64,000 nucleotides of DNA, taken from positions 62,001 to 126,000 of the forward strand of contig BBXU01000559.1 of NCBI GenBank assembly GCA_001598975.1, written 5' to 3'. The translations under genes and the position numbers were made by a program. Shown here one piece after another: positions 24,278 to 34,992 of this stretch. This stretch comes from Parachlorella kessleri. Its lineage: Eukaryota > Chlorophyta > Trebouxiophyceae > Chlorellales > Chlorellaceae. The notes beneath the pieces were generated by a model, which saw only the letters and a list, made by a program, of their open reading frames with translations, searched no databases and was not told the origin of the DNA. Each line of letters begins with the position of its first letter. Position 1 is the stretch's first letter.

Positions 24278-25046
24278 TCACTTGGAGTTGGCACCCTTGA
24301 CCTGGTCCTTGAAGGTTTTGCCCGGGGAAAACCCAGGGGACTTGCTCTCCGGCAGGTCAAGAGACTCGCCCGTCTTTGGGTTGCGCCCCTTGCGGGCTGC
24401 GCGCGTGCGCTGCTCAAAGGTGCCAAAGCCAGGGATCACAACCTTCTCGCCTGCAGGGCACACACGCCGCAGGGCTTGATGGTTTCCTTTTTGGTGGATT
24501 CACAGTGGCAGAGTTGAAGGCTTGCAAAATAGGGGTGGTACAGTGCCAATACACTCGAGCGTTTGCAGAGGTGTCGCAGATGCTTGGCGCAGAGAGCAGG
24601 GCTAGGCAACCCTACGGTTCTGATTGCAACCACTACAGGAGAGCATGTACCTCTGTAAGCGTTCCGCCAAGGTTACCACATACAGCTGCTTGACACGAGA
24701 GTATCGTCAATTATTCCAAGCGGGGGAATCAGTGGAGCCCCAGCGCAAACTAGAGTCGGGACCATGAACCGGCAAGGCTTGTAAGGAAGCGACGCCCACA
24801 GCTGCAGCCCTCACCTTTCGCTACGCTCTTCACTATGGTCTCCAGCATGATGTTGACAGCGGATGACGCCTGCTTGGGCGTCATGTTGGCCTCCTGGGCA
24901 ACTTCCTTAATCAGATCGGTCTTGGTCAGATTGGTGGTGGTGCTGGCCGCCCGCCTGCTGGTGATGGCTAGCCGCCTGGGTGCGGCCACCAGCTGCTGAC
25001 CGGCAAAGTGAGAGGTGGCAGCCGCGAGCCTCATGAGGATGGACAT
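24278..25046 (-). CDS. HU-family organellar DNA-binding protein
   Basis: HU is a bacterial-type histone-like protein that bends DNA and compacts nucleoids; nuclear-encoded HU occurs in plastids of several algae. Two exons, 25046-24815 and 24450-24278, join in phase 1 to give 134 residues. The HU body is complete: LTKTDLIKEVAQEANMTPKQ helix pair, then GEKVVIPGFGTFEQRTRAAR and the DNA-binding arm RKGRNPKTGE, followed by SPGFSPGKTFKDQVKG. The usual Pro at the arm tip is present. About 44 N-terminal residues rich in Ala, Arg and Ser (MSILMRLAAATSHFAGQQLV) look like an organelle presequence; plastid or mitochondrion cannot be separated by eye. The start chosen is the first ATG (25046) after in-frame non-ATG codons. 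Confidence 0.93.
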
Positions 25047-26330
25047 CGGTCGGGGTGGCAAGCCAGGTTTGACTGGTGAGCGCCTCCGATACTGCTCGCC
25101 CCGTTGCCCTATCTATATGTCAGGATCCCGGGGCGAATTGGGGTTTGATCGCGATTGATGGCAGGTTTGCTATGAATCCTGGGTCAAATGCTGTGGTGGG
25201 TTAAAATTGCTGGGTCAGCTGACATGAGACCTCAACCAGATTGTATGCCGTCCACTTCCACACGTGCAAAACTACCTCGGCTATATTGTATGCCTTCCAC
25301 TTCCACACATGCAAAACTACCTCTGCTAAGTCAAGAAAGTGACAGCACGATCCTAAAGAGGTACAGCCTTATTTGGGCCTTCAAGGCTTGGAACCTCCAG
25401 TACTACTGCAACAAATCCTCTGCCAGCAATACGTCACAGAAGCCTAGTACATCGCATCTCCCTTTGAACCACCTCGCTTGACTGCATGCGAGGCGACACA
25501 TGCCTGCAATAATGAAAGCTTGACAACAAAATGGGCTGGGGTGCAGCATGGCCAAGACATCAGCAAGAGGCTCCACATCAAATCCTTGCATACAGCTCCA
25601 AACGTGAATAACATGCCCAGCAGCAACACGCCCAGTAGGTCAGCTGGGGTTCACAGCTAGCTTTGCTTCAGGCCATTGTACAGCTTGCATTCGCTTCTGC
25701 ATACTACCGGACCGCACAGCCTGCTCATATGAACTTATATGCACAACAAAGGCGGCCATGAAGGGCACACTGGCCTCGATCTACCGGAGATTGCACAAGC
25801 AGCCTTGCAGGTTCATCCATGCATTGGTCGGCATATGGACGCTTGACAGGTATCACATGCCTCGGGGGATAGGATCCAAGTCCTTGTAGCCAGAGGCTGA
25901 TTGTACAAGCAGCGCCCACGGCTCAAGCGAGACCATTTCCAACTTGTTCTTGCCGCATACCTAGCTGCCATCTGTATGCCCCTCTACATATACACGGAAG
26001 GTTCGCCTTGCACTCCCAGTTGTAATTCTCTCTTTTTCTCATACTGCGTCACCCCACGTTTGGGTTCCCACTACCTCTCTCTCCTCGCACAAAACCGGCT
26101 GATTCTCTCCTCTCGCTCGCTCCCTTCCGCTCTACCCTCAGTGCTGCTGCCCTCATTCGTCACACCCACTCCTCTCAAATCCCGCTAGGTGGGCATCACC
26201 TATCCTCCCCTCCCCCAACTGCTCTGACATGTACTGATACCCACAGCCCTACCCTGGCCCGCCGCCAAGCTACGCACCCCACCCTGGTAACCCACCGCGC
26301 AGTCCTCCCCTCGCCTTCCCCACCCTTTCC
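25047..26330. other. Spacer upstream of HU gene, downstream of Kelch gene
   Basis: 1.28 kb between two minus-strand genes. It should hold the Kelch 3' UTR (T-poor and C-rich on the plus strand around 26.0-26.3 kb) and the HU promoter. Apart from the short duplication at 25240-25327 I see no feature. Confidence 0.5.
25240..25327. repeat. 43-bp tandem duplication
   Basis: Copies 25240-25282 and 25285-25327 begin ATTGTATGCC and end in CTACCTC(G/T)GCT. They differ at three positions and are spaced by two bases. The duplication lies about 200 bp upstream of the HU start codon. Confidence 0.85.
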
Positions 26331-29300
26331 TCAGACCGGCAGCACTGTCAGGCCACTGCGGCCGTGGCCGATGGGTGCGCACCCCCTCCACCTGCCCGCC
26401 CGGGGGCAGAAGCACTCCACCCCCTCGTGGCTCTGGTTCTCAGCTGTGATGCTGCCCCCGACCACGTACAGCTCCTCCCCAAGGACTGCCGCCCCGCAGC
26501 TTGACCTGCGCAGTTTGCAGAACACGTCGGCCGGCAGCAGGCCAGCGACACCTAGGCCTGCCACCAGCGAGCAGCCAGCCAAATGCAAGTGTAGACACCT
26601 GCGCCCTGAGCACCTCTCTGGCGGCAATCACAATTGGAGAGCAGACATAACAAGCGCCCTGCTGGGTGCCACCACAGATGATAGCATCAGCCCATCTGTG
26701 CCCAGCGTGGCCCTGCACTCCCAGGCAGGCCTGCAGTCACAGGTTTGGCCACATGCCACCCACTACTGGCAGCAGCAACCGCACCCTTGTAAAGACGCGG
26801 TTCATAGACGGCTCCCAGGGGCTGCCTTCGCCTCGGCTACTGCCTGACCCCCCTCTGCGGGTGTAGGGGACGGATGGCCATGCGGCGGTACGCTCTCACA
26901 CCAGCCCATGTACTGCACCCCCACCTGGCCACAGACATGGGTGCCAGCTGGTGCCAGCGCCCCTCCCGCGGGTCCAGCGCCTCCACGCTGGCGAGCCTGC
27001 GTCGTGCATGAGTCATCCCGCCAACAGCATACACCCGGCCTGCAGGAGCGAAAGGTAAGGGCCGTGGGACGAGTCCTGCTGCACTGGGCGTGCAGCACAT
27101 GTGTATGCTGAGGGACGCTCATGCCCAGCAGGAAAGCGCTTTGGTGGCGGCAGGCATTGGACGGCAGTTCATGCGCAGCGTCCTGTGAGTTCACTGTGAG
27201 GTGGCAATACTGGGCAGCAGGTGTGGAGCGTCAAGACAAAGCCACATATGGGTCACACACGCAACTGTGCAAAGTGTGCCATGTAAACAGCCCCTACAAA
27301 CCGCGATGACCTACACAGGAGCGGCAAGACACGCCCGTTGACTTTCATGCCGCAACCCCTACGACGGCTGGCGACTCACCCCCCAGCGCCGGAGCAGCCA
27401 GATACTTCCTCCCTTCCTTCAGCGCTGGCCCCACAGGCACCCACTCGCCCCGTGAGGGTGCAAAGCACTCGGCAGTGGCATGGGTGGCGCGGTCCGACTG
27501 GCCGCCCACAGCGTACACAGCGCCGCCCAGCGCAGCAGCACCCAGCGCGCAGCGTGGGGTGGACATGGGGGGAAGGGGTCGCCAAGTGGCCTTGTCATCT
27601 ACCAGGGACAGGGCTTCGGCATCGCGCAGCACGTGGGAATCTTTGGCCCGCCCAGCCCGCCCACCCTGCAAATAAGAAAGCAGGCCAGGCCACCCTCTCC
27701 GCACACACCCCTCGGCACCAGGTCGCTCCCACCAGTCGCCTAAGACTGCACTACCAGCCTGGCCAACATCCAAGGAAGCGCAGGGCTACAGACTCAGCGC
27801 TGCAAACTTAGTCGAGCCCAGAGTCCACCCCTCTTTTACACTCTTGGGCACGGGGGGCTGGCATCACAATTAGACAAGGCGATGCTACATTGTAGCAGGG
27901 AGCTCAGCCAACCCACGCTACACGGCCTGCTCCCCGCTGCACACACCCTCTGCCAGACCTGCTTCACGCAGGCCACGCTAAGCGCCGCCAGGCCACACGA
28001 CACATCACTTTGCTTGAGCCGGCAAACCAGCCAGGGGCCAAGGCAGGCGTGGTGGCAGTCAGCCCTCTGGATCCAATCTGGATCCCACTCGGATCCCTCC
28101 ACAACACCCCTCACCATTGCCACCAACAGGCCTGGGAGTCCTGCTGCTGCTAGATTCACGCGAGGTGTGATCATGGGGGGGCGGTGCGCCCAGACCCGCT
28201 TCTCGCGGTCGAACGCCAACACAGCTGCTGTGTGCGCTGCGCCCTCCACGACAAGCGCGCTGCCGCCAACGGACGCGCCGGCGGGGAAGGAGCAGGCAGC
28301 GGGCATAGCGGGGCCCGGGGCCCAGCAGTCCTTGGCAGGGTCATAGACCTCAACAGTCCTGCAAGAGGACAGGGGGACTCTAACAGCTCGCTAGACACAC
28401 CAAGCTCTACCCACACCTGACCCCCTGGGCTGCTTCATGCATGCCTTCTGCTAGCGACCGAAGCAGGCAGCTGTTAGTCGCTGCAGCGGCAACGGGTTGC
28501 AGATGCTTCTGCACGCCCCGCTCCATTCCTAACGCTGGCGCCCCACTTACTTGAGGCTCCTCCAGCCCTCATCCACCCCTCCAACCACCAGAAGCTGCGT
28601 CGGGGTTGACTGCCGCGGCCTGAAGGCCCCCACCAGCTCTGCCGAAGCCGCCCTGGCGCCTTCGCTAGCAAGCTGCTCCCCAGGGGTGGTCGCTGCTCTG
28701 CGTGCTGCAGCTGCGCAGGCGTGCAGAAAGGCCTGCTCCGTGGCAGCTGCCACGTCGCGTGGCAGCTGGCGCCAGAGGGGATCCGATCCCATCTGCACCA
28801 GGGGCAGAGCCCAGGCGATACCCACTTGCCACCTCTACCTGGCGTGCCACCCCCCCGGACGAACTTAACCTCACAACCGTGCCTGCCACAGAAAGGGACA
28901 AGATGTGCAGCAGCAGGGGCTTCGTGCCTGCCGGTGCGCCTCGTGCATCACCTCGTTTCTCGCCTTGCCGCCGCTTGCCGCCATCGCGACTCAATCGCCG
29001 CTGAGTCTGCTCATGAACCAACAAGGGCGTGCACAGCATTCTGCCAACCGGCAAATTACCAGTAGCCCCCGCCAAGTGCACACCATGGTTGCCCCCACCT
29101 GGTGCAATACAGTGGAAGGCGGCAGCCTGACACACTGCAGCAGCGCGCCCACATCAGCTGCCCTGCCGTCTGGGTCAGCCGCCAGCCAGACTGCGGCCGC
29201 TCGGGCAACATCCAACTCCTGCAGTGCAGCTTTGACAGGGGCTTGCGTGTCTCCTGAAACACCCCCCCACCTGGACATGGGGAGACTGAGTTTGGCATTC

Positions 29301-30845
29301 CAGCCACAGCCTGCGCTACGGGCTGCTGCTGCGAGGTGCCGCTGTTGGCCAGGTGGCTGGCTGGCGCATCCACGCAAGCGTTCCAGGTGCCTTTAAAGCC
29401 GATTGTCGCTCGTGTCGACAGCAGTGTGTCCAGCACCCCCAGCACTAAACGAAGAAGCTAGACAGCGACGTGTGGGCCCCGGTTTTCCTGCCTGCAACGC
29501 AGCCAAGTTCCCTCCTGCCTGGTACACGCGGCTGGCTGGCTAGCTGGCTGCTCACCGAAGGGGCGCTCAAGCCATCGCTGGCCAGCAGGCGAGAGATCAA
29601 GGAGAGGGGCAGCAGCTGCAAATCGCTGCAATTGTCGTGAGCTGAGCTGCCCATGAGCTCCGGGAAGTGCGTCTCCAAGAACCTCATCTGCACCGCAAGC
29701 GAATGAGTCCTAACCCCCCTGGATAACAAACACACCTCTGGGAGTTTTTCATGGGCAGGCAGCGGCAGGGCTGGCGGCAGCTACTGACACGCTTGCAGCG
29801 ATGCGGTAGTCCCGCCAGTGGGAACTCCTTCACGCCGCTCCACTGGCTGAAGTTCCCCACTTCAGCAGCGCGGCCGCTGCTCTTTGTGTCAACAATGCCG
29901 TTGAACGCGGGGACACGCCCGAACACAGCTCGCTTACCGTCTGTTCAAACAAGTCGTCGCAGTCAAACTGGAAGGCCAGCAGCAACGTCTCCACGCACGT
30001 TGCCAGTGTCAGGTGGGAGTGCAAGTACCTGCAGCAATGCGGACATCCCCGGGAGACCGCAATGGGACCCTGGGCACGCACGCATAGTGACGCTCAGTGA
30101 CTTGCAGCCTCGCCCCACAGGGCTCTGCAGAGGCCCCTGGCTGTGTAAACGGCACTCCAACAATAAGAAATATACAGTAATACAGCACAAGGGTTAAACG
30201 CCACAACAGTGGCATGTGGAACGGTCAGGCAGGGGGGTACTTATACTTGCACCTGCACTTGATCCCGCACACTGCGCACCTGCAGCAGGCAGTTCGCACG
30301 GGCTTCACCGCCAGGTAGCCACTGGCTGCCAGCAGGCGGTGCACGTTGTGCGCGCTGACGCTGAGGCGCTGGGAGTACACCGCACCCACCACCTCACGCA
30401 GGCTATCTCCATCCACCCCAGCCACCTCCAGCCTGCAGGCAAGGAGTGCTCGACTCGTCCTTGGTGAGGCGAGTTGGTCCGCATAGAAGGCTGCAGGGTG
30501 ATTCCTCCGGTGGACGGGAGGACATATGGGGTTTTGAATGTCGCCCCCCCTACCAAGAAGAACAAAACCGCGCGAGTGCCAAGGGCTGCCTTGCACTTGC
30601 CTGCCACCCGCCAGAGCAGGCCCCTCCCGCATACCCAGGCCAGTGCCGGCTAAGAGGGCTTTGAAGAAAGGGGAGGAGGAAGCCAAAACGACCTTGTGGG
30701 CTGGAACCACCTCCCCGTCCCCAGCTACTACTTGCACGTCGCAAAGCTCCTCTTGCTGCCACAGAGTGTTCAGGGATGCTGCAAGCTGGTTGGGAAGGTC
30801 CACCGGGGGGCAGAGCTCGCGCTCATTAGTTTTTCTGCCTGCCAT
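26331..30845 (-). CDS. BTB-BACK-Kelch (KLHL-type) protein
   Basis: Ten exons: 30845-30601, 30432-30280, 30028-29938, 29687-29556, 29218-29099, 28792-28551, 28358-28115, 27665-27380, 27039-26925 and 26505-26331; 600 residues, all phases consistent. BTB at about 30-135 (LCDVQVVAGDGEVVPAHKVV, SSSPFFKALL, VSAHNVHRLLAASGYL), BACK at about 140-250 (CVETLLLAFQFDCDDLFEQT, LDVARAAAVWLAADPDGRAA, LLQCVRLP), then about six Kelch blades (LLVVGG, LVVEG, LLVAMGGR, VYAVGGQ, VYAVGGM, LYVVGGS, with paired Trp such as KDCWAPGPAM and GRWHQLAPM). This is the architecture of animal Kelch-like substrate adaptors for CUL3 ubiquitin ligases; that role is inferred. Intron 1 fits only with a GC donor (AG|GCAAGT at 30600); using the nearby GT would break the frame. 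The length matches animal KLHL proteins. Confidence 0.9.
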
Positions 30846-31103
30846 TTGCGACTGCTGCCTTCGCCCAGATCACTTGAGGGCTCGCAAGTGACTGCCATCC
30901 ACGGTTACCCTGCAAGACCAAGTGATACTGCCATATGCACGTTTGACAGCGCACATAACGTCGCAATTTGAACCTAGTAGCTTGAAGGGCGAGGCATTTT
31001 GTGAACAGTGCTGTCCACCTGGTGGCGGGAGCGCTTGGGGAAGGCTCCATGTGAGGAGCGTGGCAGGCCTGCACCCGAAGGTCAATGCTTCTTTTTGAGT
31101 GGC
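30846..31103. promoter_or_regulatory. Divergent promoter, Kelch / metallophosphatase
   Basis: Only 258 bp separate the start codons of two head-to-head genes, so the promoters must overlap or be shared. No core element could be named with confidence. Confidence 0.55.
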
Positions 31104-34100
31104 ATGCCCGCTATAAAATCACTAACGCTGCTGACCTTGGCAGTGGGGCTGTGCTGTCAAGCTAACGCAGCCCCACAGCTCCGGTTTGGGCCGGATGGCA
31201 CGTTCAAAATCGTGCAGTTTACAGACCTGCACGCTGGCGAACTCGAATCTGCGGACGACCAGGCCAACCAGGTCCGACCAAGTTCAGCCCGACTGTGCTG
31301 CCCCTGTGTACACATGCCATGGCGCCATAGACCCACACTAGGGCTACCTTCCGTTATGAAGTTGCCGAGGAACGACGTCGGACTGTATGAGTTTGCTCGT
31401 ACAGTGTAATGGGCACTTCCGCCATCGTTTGTATCGTATTTCTTGACTGCGTTATTTGGGGCGTAAGCGGCTGCCGTACGTCCTCGTCTACCGTGTTCCC
31501 AACAACACGTGTGGCCTCGAGCAGCTATGTGCCTTCTTTTCCTGCAGGTGCAGATAGCTGTGTTGGAGACTGAACCTGCTGACCTAGTTGTTTTCAGTGG
31601 CGACCTTGTCTCAGGCTACTTCTACAAGCTGGTACGGTGCCAGGAGGGACAAGTGATCCACCACTGCTGACTGGTATACAGATTTTTTTAAACCCACCAA
31701 CACCTGCTGCGGCTGCTGCATCTCTCACATTTTGCGGCCCCTTGCGGGTGTGTTATTGGCTGGCTTCCAAGGTTGCTCCACTGCCTGCAGACAAATGCGA
31801 CCCCTGGGTGGACAGAAAAGCTGTGGCGACGACTCATCGAGCCTGTCAACGCGGCTGGCCTCCCTTACGCCGTTGTGCTAGGGTATGGCACTCTACTCTG
31901 AAGCTGCACTGGGGTTTGCTTGTCACATTGGCCCAGCTTTCGAGAAAAGGGGGAGGAAGGGGGCTTCGCAGTCATTTTGCAGGTAGCACCTGCTGGGAAG
32001 GATACTGGGCAGTAACTGTAGCTGTAGGCGGAGTTGGGTGCACATGCTCTTGCCTTGGTGCCTTCGCCCTCTTCACCACCACCTGCTGTACTCGTCACCC
32101 AAGCCGGAACACCAGGACCGGCATGCTTGTCCTACTTGCTGGGTTGCTGCCCACCCCCTTTCACCGCGGAACTTTTTGCATACTGCCTGCGTGTTTCCAC
32201 GGTGGACCCCGCAGGAACCACGATGTGGATGGAGGGGGTGAGCTGAAGCCCCGGGAGGTTTTGGCCCTTGACATGCGGCTGTCCAACCTCTCACTCACGC
32301 AGCAGGGGCCGCAGAATATCAGCCATGCTAGCAACTACTACCTGGATATATTCGATGCTGCTGGGGAGGAGGTGGCAGCCCGGATATGGATGCTGGACTC
32401 GGGGGACCTCGGGTGTGGCAACGTCAGCCAAGGCTGGTGAGTCGTGTGAGACACCCAGGGGACGTGTAGTTGGGCTTAATCAAGTTTATGAGGACATTAC
32501 GTTGGGCAGGCTGCCACCACTGAAGGCATGCTGACCTTCAAAGCCGGAGCGGCTGGGAAGGCACCTCCCCCTGGCTCGGGTGCGCTTGAGGCAGTACATG
32601 TCGGGATCGGCTAGTCATGCGAACCGGATAGTCACATGCGTGGGGGTCCCATTAAAGGGGGCCAGGCTCGGTCCGCTTAGAGTATGTGAGCCAGGTCAGC
32701 TCGCCTACCAAGCGTGCCAGCTTCAGTCTACCTACTGTGCCCCTCTACCTTCAAACTGTGCAGCTCCTTCTCTCCCGTGCTTGCCTCCTTTTTAACAGGA
32801 GCACGGCTGCAGTAGCATTTCCGTCATAGCGGTGTCAAGCCAGCAAAGCGGGCCAGGGCCTGGAACCCTCCTGGATGGCGCGCCTTTGTAAAGACTGTTG
32901 ACGGCCTTCCCTGTGTTGCATGCTGCTTCAGGGGGTGCCTGGAAACAGATATCCTGGACTGGGTGGTGGAGACGTCTGCCAGGCTTCCCTCTGTGCCCAC
33001 AGCCCTTGCCTTTGCCCACATACCACCCCCAGAGGCGATGGAACTCTGGGACGACTACCCCACCAACGGCAGCAGGAACGTGGACGTCAACTGCCCCCGG
33101 GTAGCCACGGGGGTTGTTGGTGCCTTGAGGTGGGTGGTGGAGTGGGGGTGTGGTGACCCGTGCTTCTCGAAGTAGGCAGAGCTTGTGGGATTCTGTGGGA
33201 TGAACGGCTGTCCTGAGCACGTCCTGGCTGTGTATGGCTCCCAGGGACGCTAGGGCATGGAGGCTGTAGGAGTCATGGTCACAGCCAAAGTCATGGTCAA
33301 AGCAAACCCATGGCCACAGCCAAGCCCCAATCGCTGGGGGTAGCCGAGCTCCGAGCCTGGAGGCTGTGAAGGGAAGCATAGTGATGAGAAGCCAGGCGTG
33401 TGGCCTTGTGTTGCTGCCTTGTGCAGGGAAGCGGGCATCCAGGCGCTGCACTTTGGCCACGACCACTCCAACGACTTCTATGGCGTGCTGGATGGTGTGC
33501 GCCTCGCTTACGGGTGAGGACACGCAGTGGCCCTCAGCAGGTGGTTACTAAGTTGCTCTCAGCAGGACACCTTGCACATACCCCGCCCTGGCTGGTGGAG
33601 CTTGTGAGCGTTGGCCACAAGGTTGTTGTTCCGGTTTCATCATGTGGCTGGAGCCATGGCAGGCCTTGAGGGGTTATGTTGTAACCATGCTGCAGGCGGA
33701 AGACAGGATATGCCAGCATTGATGTTGCCCCAAACCAGGTGGGAGGCTGGCAGCCACGCTGCTTGGGAGTGCCAGTGGGCTATGTTGGGCTCGTCACACA
33801 GCGCATGGAGCTTCTGCCCAGCTGGAGAGTCATTTGCCACCGGTGTATGGCGTTGGCCGTTGATGCCAGCCACCGGCTCACACAAAGCAATTGCAGCCAT
33901 GCACCCAACAAGTCTAGGCACCCGTGCGACCGCGGTAATCTAGGCATGCAACTCTCCTTTGTTTCTGGGACCTGCAGGAGCATGGCGCACGTGTTATCTT
34001 GCTGCGGGAAGGGGAAAGCGCTGCAGATAGCGAGACATGGATTCGAAAGGAGGATGGGCAGCGTGAGGATCAGCCCGAGACTTCCTGGGACGTCAAGCTG

Positions 34101-34154
34101 GCCTCGCAGCAAGCCACATGCCAGGATGGCTTGGCTCCCCTGTTTCAGCCGTGA
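31104..34154 (+). CDS. Secreted calcineurin-like phosphatase (PAP28/29 type)
   Basis: Eight exons: 31104-31271, 31548-31631, 31791-31882, 32215-32436, 32932-33129, 33427-33513, 33696-33738 and 33978-34154; 356 residues with consistent phases. A signal peptide is evident (MPAIKSLTLLTLAVGLCCQA). The metallophosphoesterase motifs are in order: D41-x-H43 in FKIVQFTDLHAGE, G74-D75 in VVFSGDLVSG, G115-N-H-D118, and G265-H-D-H268 in ALHFGHDHSNDFYG. LRFGPDGTFKIVQF and LAYGRKTGY are typical of the small plant purple-acid-phosphatase group 28/29 and fungal relatives. It likely hydrolyses phosphoesters in the secretory pathway or outside the cell; the substrate is unknown. It shares an upstream spacer with the Kelch gene. 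Confidence 0.88.
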
Positions 34155-34992
34155 CAGGTGGCTGATGCCCACTGCCCTGACCTGTATTGCTTGCTTGGCT
34201 GGGTGTCTTTGCCCGGACGCCTCGGGCAAGCATTGTATTACTTTCCTGCTGCCACAATTGTGGATTGAAGGCCCCTGAGTGGGGCGCAGGTCTTTACATT
34301 GGTTTGATCCTTTGTCAACGTCCAAGGCGGTAGGTTTCCCCTGCTGAGTGGTCGGCTTCACCCTTCTATTTGTGACGGTGAAGGCGCTGCCAGAACTGCG
34401 TTGAACAACTGTCTCTTGGCGGGGGTTGCTGGTGTTTTGCTCTAATCAACTCAAGTGGCTGCCCAGTGGCTATACATACGCACTTGCCCTGCAGGGTGCA
34501 AGCACTGCTATTCTTTTGTTCATAAGTTTTGGTATCTGTGTCCCTTGTCAGGAGTATGCTTATGCAGGTGCTCCCCTTGTACGTCCTTCGTCACGTCTCC
34601 CTTTGTCTTCTTGTGCTTTTTTCGTGTACAGGTTCATGACCGCGTTATAGGGCTTGTATAATCAGCCCAAATGGACTGGTGCACTGTGTAATGTCCACAT
34701 AGACTGTCAAGCTTGTAAGCTTAGCAAGCTTGTAGCCAACATGGTAATGCAGCTCCACCTGCCTAGCTTCTCATGAAACATAGGAATTGCGGCTAACTTC
34801 ATCAGAGCCATGGAGCCATGAGTGCAACCTATTCCTATGCAGGGGTTTGCATAAGGGTTACTAATTGTGTCGAGGCCAGTTTGACATGTCCTCTCTGCAC
34901 GCAACCAGCTCTTTCACTGGTTCCAGTTACTTGGAGCTGGAACTGAAACAAAGCCGCGTTCAGGGACCGACAAGTGGTGCGAAGGAGTGAGA
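34155..34992. other. Spacer between phosphatase and ORP genes
   Basis: About 840 bp between two plus-strand genes. A TGTAA, the usual chlorophyte polyadenylation motif, occurs at 34687-34691, about 530 bases after the phosphatase stop. The rest should be the ORP promoter and 5' UTR. No gene is seen. Confidence 0.45.

Noticed and set aside
28665..29135. 156-codon minus-strand frame near the Kelch gene
   Set aside because: It spans an intron; the real exons 29218-29099 and 28792-28551 are set by phase and BACK/Kelch motifs.
29219..29268. Longer version of the fifth Kelch-gene exon starting at an upstream AG
   Set aside because: It would need a phase not supplied by the previous exon; the acceptor giving start at 29218 keeps frame and restores the BACK motif ELDVARAAAVWL.
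31637..32440. 267-codon plus-strand open frame
   Set aside because: It reads through an intron of the phosphatase gene; only 32215-32436 is coding in that frame, as shown by the GNHD junction.
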